Source: Amphritea sp. 1_MG-2023
Lineage (GTDB): Bacteria; Pseudomonadota; Gammaproteobacteria; Pseudomonadales; Balneatricaceae
Assembly (NCBI RefSeq): GCF_030547545.1
Contig: NZ_JAUOQE010000017.1
Location: 28,018 to 92,017, forward strand
Reading direction: 5' to 3'
DNA: 64,000 nucleotides
Translations under genes and position numbers: made by a program
Shown here: positions 45,386 to 54,029 of the stretch, piece after piece
Layout: each line of letters starts with the position of its first letter
Position numbering within the stretch: position 1 is the first letter of the stretch
Notes under the pieces: generated by a model
What the model saw: only the letters and a program-made list of their open reading frames with translations
Database searches by the model: none
What the model was told of the DNA's origin: nothing

Positions 45386-45982
45386 TTAATTCAGCATCTC
45401 TAGTACTGATATTATATTTTTAGCTATCTGTGTCATGGTTTTACCTTGATCCATCGCCATTTTACGCATGGCGGTATAGGCCTTATCTTCAGTACAGTTC
45501 TGATGTTTCATGATGAGGCGTTTGGCTTGTTCTAGCTGTTTACGGTCTTCCAGTTCGCTGCGGACATCATTGAGTTCGTTGCGTAACGCTTGAAACTCCC
45601 TAAATCGGGCCGCGGCAACATCCATAATGGACTGAATGCGGTCGGGACTCATACCATCGACAACGTAGGCACTAACGCCGGCTTTAATCGCTTTTTGAAT
45701 CGTTTGGCTGTCTCCCGATTCGGCAAACATCACCACGGGGCGAGGAATATGGCTGTTAAGGGTGGCCATATGTTCCAGTACGTCACGGTCGGGAGAGTCC
45801 AGTTCGATAATGATAATATCTGGGCGAATCTGTTCCACTTGCGCAATCAAGCCTTCGGTATCATGCAGTCGACTGACAACCGCATAGCCCTGATCAGTCA
45901 GCGCTTGTTCTAGTAGTGCGGAACGAGCGGTATCCTTATCGATCACCAATACCCGTTCTGATTGTGATTGAGTTGTCGTCAT
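45386..45982 (-). CDS. nasT: ANTAR-domain antiterminator NasT
   Basis: 198 residues. N-terminal response-regulator-like receiver fold (VLVIDKDTARSALLEQAL, IIIIELDSPDRDVLEHM, ~1-125), a short coiled linker, and a C-terminal ANTAR domain (QLEQAKRLIMKHQNCTEDKAYTAMRKMAMDQGKTMTQIAKNII). ANTAR domains bind paired RNA hairpins in leaders and prevent terminator formation. Expected targets are the attenuators ahead of nrtA and nasC in this window. Receiver phosphorylation is not needed in the known NasT. Confidence 0.95.
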   Translation of the reverse strand: MTTTQSQSERVLVIDKDTARSALLEQALTDQGYAVVSRLHDTEGLIAQVEQIRPDIIIIELDSPDRDVLEHMATLNSHIPRPVVMFAESGDSQTIQKAIKAGVSAYVVDGMSPDRIQSIMDVAAARFREFQALRNELNDVRSELEDRKQLEQAKRLIMKHQNCTEDKAYTAMRKMAMDQGKTMTQIAKNIISVLEMLN

Positions 45983-46015
45983 AGCGATTATTCTTATTAA
46001 AGGTATCAGCGATAG

Positions 46016-46031
46016 TGCACTAAGTGTGCCA
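46016..46031 (-). promoter_or_regulatory. Sigma-54 type -24/-12 promoter of nasTS
   Basis: TGGCACACTTAGTGCA on the minus strand has GG and GC at the correct spacing. Start predicted near 46005, 23 bases before the nasT ATG, so there is no room for an attenuator. A TTGGTGCAA (46036-46044) upstream resembles an NtrC half-site. The rest of the 45983-46303 gap serves the divergent nasT and gltX promoters. Confidence 0.82.
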
Positions 46032-46254
46032 GATGTTGGTGCAACGGATGAAATGGCCGCGTTAACCGAGTTGACGCCACGCTGTATAGTAGATGCCGTC
46101 AGGGACGTTCAGCAATAGTAGGGAGGTGATCGGTAAGTGATCATGGCGTATAGGGGTTAATATTTTATGCACTATTATGGTTCATTGGAAAGTGCGATGG
46201 TCTTCTGCATGATTGAGCGCAGTGATTACGGTAGGCGCGTATCGGTCTAGCAGG

Positions 46255-46260
46255 TATAAT
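46255..46260 (+). promoter_or_regulatory. Possible gltX -10 element
   Basis: Perfect TATAAT 44 bases before the gltX start. The matching -35 (TAGGCG at 46232) is poor. Confidence 0.4.
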
Positions 46261-46303
46261 GCCGAGCAATTTCCTTAAAATCAGTCTGGATGCATATTTT
46301 CTG

Positions 46304-47797
46304 ATGACCGTACGTACCCGTATCGCACCATCACCCACCGGTGATCCGCACGTAGGCACCGCCTACATCGCCCTGTTTAATATGGCTTTTGCCCGTCAGC
46401 ACGGCGGCGAGTTTATTCTACGTATCGAAGATACCGATCAAACCCGCAGCACGGCAGAATCTGAACAAATGATTCTTGATTCGTTGCGCTGGTTGGGTCT
46501 TGATTGGGCTGAAGGCCCCGATAAGCCAGGCCCGTATGGCCCTTACCGTCAGAGCGAACGGAGTGACATCTATCAGACGCATACGCAGATGCTGCTCGAT
46601 AATGGTCATGCGTTTAAATGTTATCGCACCGCTGCTGAATTGGATCAGCTGCGTAACGAACGTCGCGCACAGGGTTTACAAAGCGCACTGAAAGAGAGCG
46701 ATCTTGCATTGCCTGCTGATGAAGTGGCCAAGCGTGAAACCGCGGGTGAGCCTTATGTTGTGCGCATGAAAGTGCCGGAAGAGGGCGTGTGTGTGTTTGA
46801 CGATATGCTGCGCGGTAGCATTGAAGTGGATTGGGCGCAGGTAGACTGTCAGATTTTGATGAAATCCGATGGTATGCCGACCTATCACCTCGCCAACGTG
46901 GTGGATGATCATCTGATGCAGATCACCCATGTGTTGCGTGGCGAAGAGTGGATCAATTCCGCGCCGAAACATCAGTTGCTGTATAACTACTTCGGTTGGG
47001 ATATGCCTAAGCTGTGTCATATGCCACTGCTGCGTAACCCGGATAAATCCAAGCTATCGAAGCGTAAGAATCCAACCAGTATTATCTACTATCAGCGTAT
47101 GGGATACATGGCCGAAGCGGTGCTGAACTACCTCGCCCGTATGGGATGGTCGATGCCGGATGAACGCGAGAAATTCAGCCTCGATGAAATGATCGAACAC
47201 TTCGATATTAACCGTGTATCACTCGGTGGTCCGATCTTCGATCAGGAAAAACTTAGCTGGTTGAATGGCCTTTGGATTCGTGAAGAGCTGAATGATGAGC
47301 AGTTTGCAGCCGCCTTCCAGCAATGGGCACTGAATCCCGAGTATCTGATGCAGATTATTCCGCTGATTAAACAGCGTATCGAAAAATTCTCCGATGTTGC
47401 GCCGGTAGCCGGCTTCCTCTTGTCCGGTATGTTGCCAATCACCGAAGAGAGCTTCACTCATAAGAGCCTGCAGAAAGATGATATTCGTCGTATTCTGCAA
47501 TTCGCGTCTTGGATGCTAGATACTGAACAGAACTGGCACAAAGATCATCTATTCGCTCAGTTTAAAGCGTTGGGTGATGTGATGGGCTATAAAGTGCGAG
47601 ACTTCCTGTTCCCACTGTTTGTCGCGATTGCCGGCACCAGTGCCAGTGTTTCGGTGGTGGATTCGATGCAGATCCTCGGCCCCGATATGAGTCGCGCCCG
47701 TGTACGTCATGCTCTCAATACCGTTGGCGGCCCTTCCAAGAAAGAGACCAAAAGCTGGGAAAAAGAGTATCGTGCATTAGCTGAAACGCTGGCTTAA
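46304..47797 (+). CDS. gltX: Glutamate-tRNA ligase
   Basis: Class I aminoacyl-tRNA synthetase charging tRNA-Glu. 497 residues. HIGH-type motif [21 protein letters not shown] at the N-terminus, [10 protein letters not shown], and KMSKS-type loop [12 protein letters not shown] near residue 248. ATG 46304 ([13 protein letters not shown]) is the conserved start; the in-frame ATG 46259 would add an unconserved tail. Followed by an intrinsic terminator and tRNA-Ala. Confidence 0.96.
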   Translation: MTVRTRIAPSPTGDPHVGTAYIALFNMAFARQHGGEFILRIEDTDQTRSTAESEQMILDSLRWLGLDWAEGPDKPGPYGPYRQSERSDIYQTHTQMLLDNGHAFKCYRTAAELDQLRNERRAQGLQSALKESDLALPADEVAKRETAGEPYVVRMKVPEEGVCVFDDMLRGSIEVDWAQVDCQILMKSDGMPTYHLANVVDDHLMQITHVLRGEEWINSAPKHQLLYNYFGWDMPKLCHMPLLRNPDKSKLSKRKNPTSIIYYQRMGYMAEAVLNYLARMGWSMPDEREKFSLDEMIEHFDINRVSLGGPIFDQEKLSWLNGLWIREELNDEQFAAAFQQWALNPEYLMQIIPLIKQRIEKFSDVAPVAGFLLSGMLPITEESFTHKSLQKDDIRRILQFASWMLDTEQNWHKDHLFAQFKALGDVMGYKVRDFLFPLFVAIAGTSASVSVVDSMQILGPDMSRARVRHALNTVGGPSKKETKSWEKEYRALAETLA

Positions 47798-47815
47798 TCG
47801 TGCGATCTTGATAGT

Positions 47816-47843
47816 TAAAAGCCCTGCATTGCAGGGTTTTTTG
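47816..47843 (+). terminator. Rho-independent terminator after gltX
   Basis: AAAAGCCCTGC / GCAGGGTTTTTT stem with an ATT loop and six T, 20 bases after the stop. Confidence 0.93.
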
Positions 47844-47905
47844 CGTTTAAGGCTAAGTGATTGAAATAGCGTTAGCTTTTAGTCATAAAATTGCATGAAG
47901 TTTGC

Positions 47906-47934
47906 TTGACACTAGGTAGGGTCATCATTAATAT
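47906..47934 (+). promoter_or_regulatory. Sigma-70 promoter of tRNA-Ala
   Basis: TTGACA (47906-47911), 17-base spacer, TAATAT (47929-47934), 17 bases before the tRNA. Near consensus. Confidence 0.9.
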
Positions 47935-47951
47935 AGCTGCCACTTGGTTTT

Positions 47952-48027
47952 GGGGCCTTAGCTCAGCTGGGAGAGCGGTTCGCTGGCAGCGAACAGGTCA
48001 GCGGTTCGATCCCGCTAGGCTCCACCA
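47952..48027 (+). tRNA. tRNA-Ala (anticodon GGC)
   Basis: 76 bases including encoded CCA. Acceptor stem GGGGCCT / AGGCTCC, D-arm with AGCTCAGCTGGGAGAGC, anticodon stem GTTCG / CGAAC with loop CTGGCAG (anticodon GGC), T-arm with GGTTCGATCCC. The 3' half is also the likely attachment site of the adjacent integrase, as the reading of the island begins directly after CCA. Confidence 0.97.
47990..48027 (+). other. Probable attL of the integrated island (tRNA-Ala 3' end)
   Basis: A P4-type integrase gene begins 194 bases after the tRNA 3' end in the same direction. Such integrases insert at tRNA 3' ends and leave a direct repeat of the T-arm/acceptor sequence at the far end. I find no second copy in the window, so attR should lie beyond 64000. 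Confidence 0.6.
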
Positions 48028-48059
48028 AAATCCTATTTAATCTCATGTGAGATTGTCCT

Positions 48060-48088
48060 GAAACCAGCGTAATTGCTGGTTTTTTTGT
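48060..48088 (+). terminator. Rho-independent terminator after tRNA-Ala
   Basis: AACCAGC / GCTGGTT hairpin with a GTAATT loop followed by a T-run. Confidence 0.88.
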
Positions 48089-48140
48089 TTATACTGTGTC
48101 CAGCAACGTCTGAAGAGATACCCCCTCAGCCAATCAATAC

Positions 48141-48200
48141 TGGGGGTACGTTTGGGGGTATAAACGATAATTATCTCATACCCCCAAAAAAGTACCCCCA
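48141..48200. repeat. Nested GGGGGTA inverted-repeat array upstream of the integrase gene
   Basis: Outer pair TGGGGGTAC (48141-48149) / GTACCCCCA (48192-48200) and inner pair TGGGGGTAT (48153-48161) / ATACCCCCA (48178-48186) flank an AT-rich centre. Four copies of TGGGGGTA in mirror order end 21 bases before the integrase ATG, so they likely are integrase arm-type or excisionase/regulator binding sites that also control its promoter. Confidence 0.8.
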
Positions 48201-48221
48201 CCAAAAGGACATGGTGGATAT

Positions 48222-49418
48222 ATGGCACTGACCGATCCGAAAATCAAACAGGCCAAGCCTAAAGATAAAGACTACAAGCTTAGTGACGCTAGAGGTTTGT
48301 ATCTTTTGGTTACCAAGAAGGGCGCTAAATACTGGCGTCTCAAATACCGCTTTGCTGGAAGTGAAAAATTGCTTTCATTGGGGGTGTATCCGAGCGTAAC
48401 TCTCAAACAGGCCCGTAAAAAAGCTGATTTGGCAAAAGAGCAGCTAGAACAGGGTATAGACCCCTCACAAGCTAAAAAAGCTAAAAAAGTCGAGATAGCA
48501 ACGGCGCAAGCCAATAACTTTGAGGCAATCGCCTTAGAGTGGCATAAGCAACAATCGGCGAAATGGTCCGAAAGTTACACGGCAAAAGTTTTACGCGCGA
48601 TTGAACGTGACCTATTTCCCTATATTGGCTCTCTTCCTCTTGATCAAATATCTCCTCCTCAACTATTGGCTGTCTTTAAGCGTATCGAAAATCGTGGAGC
48701 GACAGAGACAGCTCACAGGGTTAAACAGATAGCAGGGCAAGTTTACCGCTATGCTGTCGCGACAGGGCGAGCGCAACGAGATATTACACCGGATCTGAAA
48801 GGGGCATTGGTTACCCATAAGACACAGCACTTTTCCGCAATTACTGATCCTGAAAGAGTAGGGAAATTGCTAAATATGTTGGATAGTTATGAAGGGACAT
48901 CAACGGTGCGAGCGGCTCTTCAACTTGCTCCTTTAGTCTTTGTTCGCCCTAAAGAGTTACGACATGCTGAATGGCATGAAATCGATTTTGATAAGGCTGA
49001 ATGGCGTATTCCAGCAGAAAAAATGAAGATGGGCGTCGATCATATTGTTCCACTTAGTCGTCAAGCAATTGATATTTTGCAAGAACAAAAGCTTTTGACT
49101 GGTCATTGGGGTGGATATGTTTTTCCTTCAGCAAGAAGTCCTCGTCGACCTATGAGTGATAATGCCATATTGTCAGCTTTTCGTAATATGGGCATTAGTA
49201 AAGATGAAATGACGGGCCATGGCTTTAGGGCAATGGCGCGCACCCTGCTCGATGAGGTCTTAGAAGAGCGAGTTGAATTAATTGAACACCAGTTAGCGCA
49301 TGCGGTAAAAGATCCTTTAGGGCGTGCTTACAACCGTACAGCCCACTTGCCACAACGAACAGCGATGATGCAACGGTGGGCAGATTATCTTGATGAGCTA
49401 CGGGTAAAGGCTGGGTAG
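48222..49418 (+). CDS. P4-type tyrosine integrase of the island
   Basis: 398 residues. N-terminal DUF4102 arm-binding domain (LTDPKIKQAKPKDKDYKLSDARGLYLLV), core-binding SAM-like domain (~95-185), catalytic domain with Arg in RPKELRHAEW (~241), HGFR (~333-336), and nucleophile Tyr in GRAYNRT (~370). Catalyses site-specific integration and excision at the tRNA-Ala 3' end. Same orientation as the tRNA and immediately adjacent, the standard layout for P4-like islands. AAAAGGACATGGTGGATATATGG gives a weakly spaced ribosome site. Confidence 0.95.
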   Translation: MALTDPKIKQAKPKDKDYKLSDARGLYLLVTKKGAKYWRLKYRFAGSEKLLSLGVYPSVTLKQARKKADLAKEQLEQGIDPSQAKKAKKVEIATAQANNFEAIALEWHKQQSAKWSESYTAKVLRAIERDLFPYIGSLPLDQISPPQLLAVFKRIENRGATETAHRVKQIAGQVYRYAVATGRAQRDITPDLKGALVTHKTQHFSAITDPERVGKLLNMLDSYEGTSTVRAALQLAPLVFVRPKELRHAEWHEIDFDKAEWRIPAEKMKMGVDHIVPLSRQAIDILQEQKLLTGHWGGYVFPSARSPRRPMSDNAILSAFRNMGISKDEMTGHGFRAMARTLLDEVLEERVELIEHQLAHAVKDPLGRAYNRTAHLPQRTAMMQRWADYLDELRVKAG

Positions 49419-49582
49419 CTGTTTAGTACTGATCGTTTGAGGATATAAGTTTTACTGTATTTGAAAATACGTCAGAAAATCATGTTAATGATGATCAGTG
49501 TATAAATATTACTTTTACGCTGATCAAAGTGCGCTACCACGATATGCACAAACAGAACCCAGCCGATCCCAGATATTGTTCA

Positions 49583-50506
49583 TTAAATAGCTGTCAGAGC
49601 ACGATTAAATGCAGCATTTACTGATGTGTGAGAACCGTCAGAATACATTTGCATATAACCTTGTTCATCTAACATAAGCCAAAGTTGCAAAGCAGCTTTT
49701 AAACCAAATTGGCTTGACTCAGGATCAATCCATTTTAGATATTTCTCTGGTCGCTCAACAAGTTCGTCTGCGTACCAGGTCGCTTGTACTGGAAACTGAA
49801 GATGGCCATTGTCATAGTCATAACCTATAAGTTTATCACCACATTCGAATTTTATTAGCCAGTCAGAATCAACTTGCTTACCTATTAGGTGAACTCCATT
49901 ACGCCAAGCGATAGCAATACACGCGGCTAAATACCCTCGGCATTTCCAATAATTGAATACCCACCCATTGCAAATGTGAATTCTAAAAACAGGTCTGTCA
50001 TTAACTTGGCCTATTTCCTCAGTAATTACTATGGCTGCGTCATAATCATTTAACGAGTTCTGGAGAGGTTTTGTATTAAAAACATAACCGCATAGCGGAT
50101 TACCACCATTTGCTAATTCATCAATGAAGTTTATAAAGTCATCTGGCTGTTTATAAAAGTGGTGAGTTGGATAAGGTGTCTTAATCGCCCCCTGAAGCCA
50201 TTCAAGATTAATTGCGAATAACTCTGCCGCCTCAACTAGCAGTTCGGGAGAAAGCTTGCTCAATAGTGTTTCAGGGCTACTAACATCGGTTAGTGTTAAC
50301 CCTTTACCAAAGAAGCTGGGAATCTGATTTCTATGAACTCCGTGGGCTTCAAACAAGGCAAAGAAGCGCTCAGGAATACTTTCGACTTCCGAGTCACCAA
50401 AGCGGGGCTGTGATTGGGGCTTCCTCCATGCGTTCCAAGCACAAATACACGCGACAATCCCGCTGATGATTGCCACAACCGCATCAGTGGTTTCTAACCA
50501 CTCCAT
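49583..50506 (-). CDS. Membrane-anchored protein of unknown function, last gene of the island cassette
   Basis: 307 residues. One N-terminal membrane segment (AVVAIISGIVACICAWNAW, ~9-27) anchors a cytoplasmic body. Residues ~50-105 (HGVHRNQIPSFFGKGLTLTDVSS, LLVEAAELFAINLEWLQG) have the look of a helix-turn-helix of the XRE kind; the rest is alpha/beta with many Trp and Tyr. No known family recognised. ATG 50506 lies 2 bases after the stop of a 43-residue ORF and has GGAGAGCTAGGT just before it, so translation is coupled to that ORF and to the R-M-like genes upstream. Confidence 0.7.
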   Translation of the reverse strand: MEWLETTDAVVAIISGIVACICAWNAWRKPQSQPRFGDSEVESIPERFFALFEAHGVHRNQIPSFFGKGLTLTDVSSPETLLSKLSPELLVEAAELFAINLEWLQGAIKTPYPTHHFYKQPDDFINFIDELANGGNPLCGYVFNTKPLQNSLNDYDAAIVITEEIGQVNDRPVFRIHICNGWVFNYWKCRGYLAACIAIAWRNGVHLIGKQVDSDWLIKFECGDKLIGYDYDNGHLQFPVQATWYADELVERPEKYLKWIDPESSQFGLKAALQLWLMLDEQGYMQMYSDGSHTSVNAAFNRALTAI

Positions 50507-50508
50507 AC

Positions 50509-50640
50509 CTAGCTCTCCATCCTCTCAGCAATACCTGATAGCTCATCATCGGATAAACCTGAGCCATCCCAGTATGCATAACGCTCTAATGACAATGCAT
50601 CGAGTTGTTCTAAATAGGCGTCTTCTTCCGAGTATTCCAT
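50509..50640 (-). CDS. 43-residue acidic small ORF between the helicase-nuclease and the membrane protein
   Basis: Starts MEYSEEDAYLEQLDALSLER and ends DDELSGIAERMES. Very acidic. A ribosome site AGGA lies 8 bases upstream of ATG 50640 and the stop is 2 bases before the next start, with a 30-base gap to the preceding helicase gene. Spacing and coupling favour a real gene. Function unknown; a small acidic protein in a defence-like operon might act as a regulator or inhibitor, but nothing in the sequence shows that. Confidence 0.6.
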   Translation of the reverse strand: MEYSEEDAYLEQLDALSLERYAYWDGSGLSDDELSGIAERMES

Positions 50641-50670
50641 TATGATTCCTAGTCCCTTTATGTCTGATTG

Positions 50671-53600
50671 TCAGGCGCTTATCTGCTCAATTTTGTTTAC
50701 CAACTTGCCAACATAATGGTCCTTATCTTCATCTTTGAATAGGATGTTCCAGCTTTCGAGTAGATCACGCGTAACCGGTGCGCCTTTGTCATCACGCCAT
50801 TGGCTGATCAGTTCTGACGAATGAGTTTCTGATACTAGGAATGCATGCAGCTCTATACTGTTGTTGGCTGGGTTCTGTTTTCGAAGGTCCGCTTCGATAC
50901 CCTTGATCGTTTCGTAGAAGCGTACCTTGGGGTCTTCTGGTTTGTGATTGCGTAAGCCTTTGGGGTCGATAAAGATAACCTTCTGCTGCTCTCCTTTAAC
51001 TAACCAGAGAATGAAATCTGGATAAAAGCCACCATCGATAAAGACTCCCACAGAGCCTTGACCTGTCTGATTGCGCAGTAAATAGACATCGTATTCAGTA
51101 AAAACGCCTGATTCTGTCGCCTTCTGAATATCCTTAACAAAATCGCGTTCACCCTTATTCAGAGAGACTGGGCTGACCTGGAAATCCAGCCCTTGTGTCG
51201 CTGCAAGTAGTGGCTGATAGAAGTGCCGTTCGCACCAGAGGAATTCCAGTCCGTCTTCGATCTTGCCGTTCCATTCAGAAATAGCACCTTGAGTTATTTT
51301 GTCACGGAGGTTTTCCAACCTTTTTATTAACGATTCGTGGCGCACACGATCTAAGGTGACCAGATAGCCTCCTTCAGGTGTTTCTTCATTGACGTTCGGA
51401 AGGTACTTGTTATTCTCGGTGATGGGGCGGTATTCCAGCTTGTCCGCTTCCCACTGTTTACGACGTAATCCGTAGAACATCTCGCAGTACTTGCGTAATA
51501 GTGAAATGGCCATGTCGTGCCATAGGGTCATGCGTTCTAAGCGACCAAGTGTCATCACTTCATCCGGAGCATAGAGGGTATACCAGGCACTGTCTTCTAA
51601 CAGCTCTTCAACTACGTTTTGCGTGATGGTTAGGTTAGACCAGCGTTTATTTCGTTTGTATTGCAGTAGTTCAAAATAGAGCTGACGGTGATCTAGCAGA
51701 GAAGCATGAAGAGGTGATAGTTTTTGATCATCTCTACCTGAGTTTCGTGTCCCAATGTTATCTGTTGCGAACAGACCAACTTGAGGATAGAAATCCAGGC
51801 TGACTCGCGGCGGGCTGCAGAAATAATCGCGCTCTGTTTGAGTGAGCAGGCTAGGGGCTTTTAGTACCACTTGCTCAGCTAGCTCTAAGAACGCGGTGCC
51901 TGAACCACCAATGGCTTTGTTAGCAACGCTGTCTTTAACACGAATGACATTGAGGTTTTTAGGCAGTCCCGGCATATGTTTCAGAGGCAGAATAAATTCC
52001 TCAAGGCCTTCATTGACCGGAATTTCTTCGTCTTCGAGTTCCTTACGGAATTGAGCGATATAATCAGCCTTAACACCAAAAATATTCAGTGTTTCCAGAA
52101 TAGCAATATTTTGAGGTCGTTCTATTCCGGCAGCTTTGAGTCCATTGGTTAGTTCGGCCGAGCGTTTCAGGGTGGTTTGCCAACCCTTAAGGCGAACCCC
52201 ACGACCGAAAAGCTGAATGATTTGCGCGCCTTCATTCTTACCGACATTCATTAGGGTCATGTTAGAAACGCGCCAGCTACTCCAACCTTCCGTAAATTTT
52301 TTGGAACCTAACAGTAGATTGACCGTCGATTTATCATTATTGATGTTACGGAATAGGGAGTCACTAAAGCGAGCATCCTGAACATAGAGGTCATGCTTAT
52401 CACAGAGTTTAATTAGTTTTGCATCATCTCCGACATTAATAACCCCAAATGGAGTGTCTGAGGTTCCTGCTCTTAAAGCAATTTCGCCAGCGACGCCGGT
52501 AATGTTTTCAATATGTAAACGTCCACCAGTAGAGTGGAAAACCCGATTTAAAATATCCTGATACAGTTGTTCACTGGTTGCTCCCAGTTCTTTTAGATAG
52601 TTAAATCGGTTATGCAGAAGGTCTGTGCCGCCCTGACTAATCATACCTTTGTTAAGCAGGTAGTCGATGGCCGCGATCGTTTCGTTATGTTTATGGAGCA
52701 CTGTATCAACAAACGATAGTACTTGAATCGTGTCGGAAGCTTCTCCGGTTGAAAGGTTTGCGGTTACCTTTGAACTGACAAACACCCATAAGGGCTTGTG
52801 CAGATTAAAATGCTTGAGTTGCGCTTTCTGATCGTCATACAAACGTAACTGCTGGTAATAGCTCAGCAGAGAGGCAACCAGATAACGGTATTCATCTTCA
52901 TCATTTGGATTTTTCTGTAGATTCAGAATCTGAGATTGTTTGCCGTAACCATCGCTGTAGAAGTGACGATAGGAATAGTCGAACAGAATCGCTTTGGTAT
53001 AGGTCTGGCGCAGGTTCTCATGCTTGGAACCGGATTGGGCAAAGGTTGCGGAATACTCAAACGAGAAGCCCAAAGCACAGAGCTTTTGCCGGTAGTCGTA
53101 CCAGCTACCACCACCGGATGCGGTGCCTCGGTGGCCTTCATCAACCAACAGCAGGTTCCTGGAACCAAAGGAGTCGACGGCAACCGTTTTATTCTTTTCG
53201 CTGTCACGCAGCTTGTTGATATCAATAACGATCACATCCTGAGCAAACAAATCGCCACCGCGTGCAGAAAACTCATTGGCTCGAATGCCGGATTTTTCCA
53301 GGTCTTTCAGATGCTGATGCGTTAAACCTTCATTCGGCGTCAACAGGATGATCTTGTTAATATCGCCCGCCTTGCCATAACGCTGCAGATAAAAACGGTA
53401 CTGCAGAATATTGGCATGCATAATCAGCGTCTTACCAGAGCCGGTAGCACTCCAGTAAGCCACCATATTCAGCTGAGGCCACAGATCGTCGTCAGGGTTA
53501 AGTAACTCCAACGCCTTATGATTAAAGTCTTCCTCATTAATCCATTTAGCATTCCAGCGCTCAATTTGCTGATTCAGGCCTGCCAGCAATTCTTCCGGTT

Positions 53601-54018
53601 TGGTGAACAGGTAATCCAGATAAACTTCGGTAAACAGTAAAGTCAGGTACTGAAAGTACTTCCACTCAATGGGCTCTTCCGCTGTTGCCAAACGAGCACT
53701 ATTAATCGTCTCAGTAACCGCCTTTATACGGCGATCATATTCCAGCAATTGCTCATCACTTAAACACGCATTAGACGTTAGATTCTCACGCATACGGTGC
53801 AATAACAGGTGCTCACCCTCGGCATTGCGCCCAGTCGTTTCCCCCATTAGCTGAAATCGATCACGAAAGGCTTCCAGTGTTGGCGCGTCCTTTTTGCCGA
53901 CAGGATACTGACCACTGAGAGAATCAAAACCAAACAGCCCGAATAGCCATTGGTTCAACACAAGATGATGCCGAAACTGCAGCGTTTTTTTGATGCTTTT
54001 CTTTTTAGCTTTTGCCAT
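50671..54018 (-). CDS. SF2 helicase with C-terminal PD-(D/E)XK-like nuclease motif, type III restriction (Res)-like
   Basis: 1115 residues. ATPase core: Walker A SATGSGKT (~190-197), Walker B variant LLVDEGHRGT, motif III YSATF, motif VI IIQLFGRGVRLKGW (~615-630). Near the C-terminus (~1030-1055) GGFYPDFILWL and KVIFIDPKGL give the D-x(n)-D-x-K spacing of PD-(D/E)XK nucleases, as in type III Res subunits. It would translocate DNA and cut it in concert with the methyltransferase encoded 11 bases upstream. AAGGAGA 7-13 bases ahead of ATG 54018 is a good ribosome site. Longer than typical type III Res (~970). Confidence 0.85.
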   Translation of the reverse strand: MAKAKKKSIKKTLQFRHHLVLNQWLFGLFGFDSLSGQYPVGKKDAPTLEAFRDRFQLMGETTGRNAEGEHLLLHRMRENLTSNACLSDEQLLEYDRRIKAVTETINSARLATAEEPIEWKYFQYLTLLFTEVYLDYLFTKPEELLAGLNQQIERWNAKWINEEDFNHKALELLNPDDDLWPQLNMVAYWSATGSGKTLIMHANILQYRFYLQRYGKAGDINKIILLTPNEGLTHQHLKDLEKSGIRANEFSARGGDLFAQDVIVIDINKLRDSEKNKTVAVDSFGSRNLLLVDEGHRGTASGGGSWYDYRQKLCALGFSFEYSATFAQSGSKHENLRQTYTKAILFDYSYRHFYSDGYGKQSQILNLQKNPNDEDEYRYLVASLLSYYQQLRLYDDQKAQLKHFNLHKPLWVFVSSKVTANLSTGEASDTIQVLSFVDTVLHKHNETIAAIDYLLNKGMISQGGTDLLHNRFNYLKELGATSEQLYQDILNRVFHSTGGRLHIENITGVAGEIALRAGTSDTPFGVINVGDDAKLIKLCDKHDLYVQDARFSDSLFRNINNDKSTVNLLLGSKKFTEGWSSWRVSNMTLMNVGKNEGAQIIQLFGRGVRLKGWQTTLKRSAELTNGLKAAGIERPQNIAILETLNIFGVKADYIAQFRKELEDEEIPVNEGLEEFILPLKHMPGLPKNLNVIRVKDSVANKAIGGSGTAFLELAEQVVLKAPSLLTQTERDYFCSPPRVSLDFYPQVGLFATDNIGTRNSGRDDQKLSPLHASLLDHRQLYFELLQYKRNKRWSNLTITQNVVEELLEDSAWYTLYAPDEVMTLGRLERMTLWHDMAISLLRKYCEMFYGLRRKQWEADKLEYRPITENNKYLPNVNEETPEGGYLVTLDRVRHESLIKRLENLRDKITQGAISEWNGKIEDGLEFLWCERHFYQPLLAATQGLDFQVSPVSLNKGERDFVKDIQKATESGVFTEYDVYLLRNQTGQGSVGVFIDGGFYPDFILWLVKGEQQKVIFIDPKGLRNHKPEDPKVRFYETIKGIEADLRKQNPANNSIELHAFLVSETHSSELISQWRDDKGAPVTRDLLESWNILFKDEDKDHYVGKLVNKIEQISA

Positions 54019-54029
54019 GCTGAGTCTCC

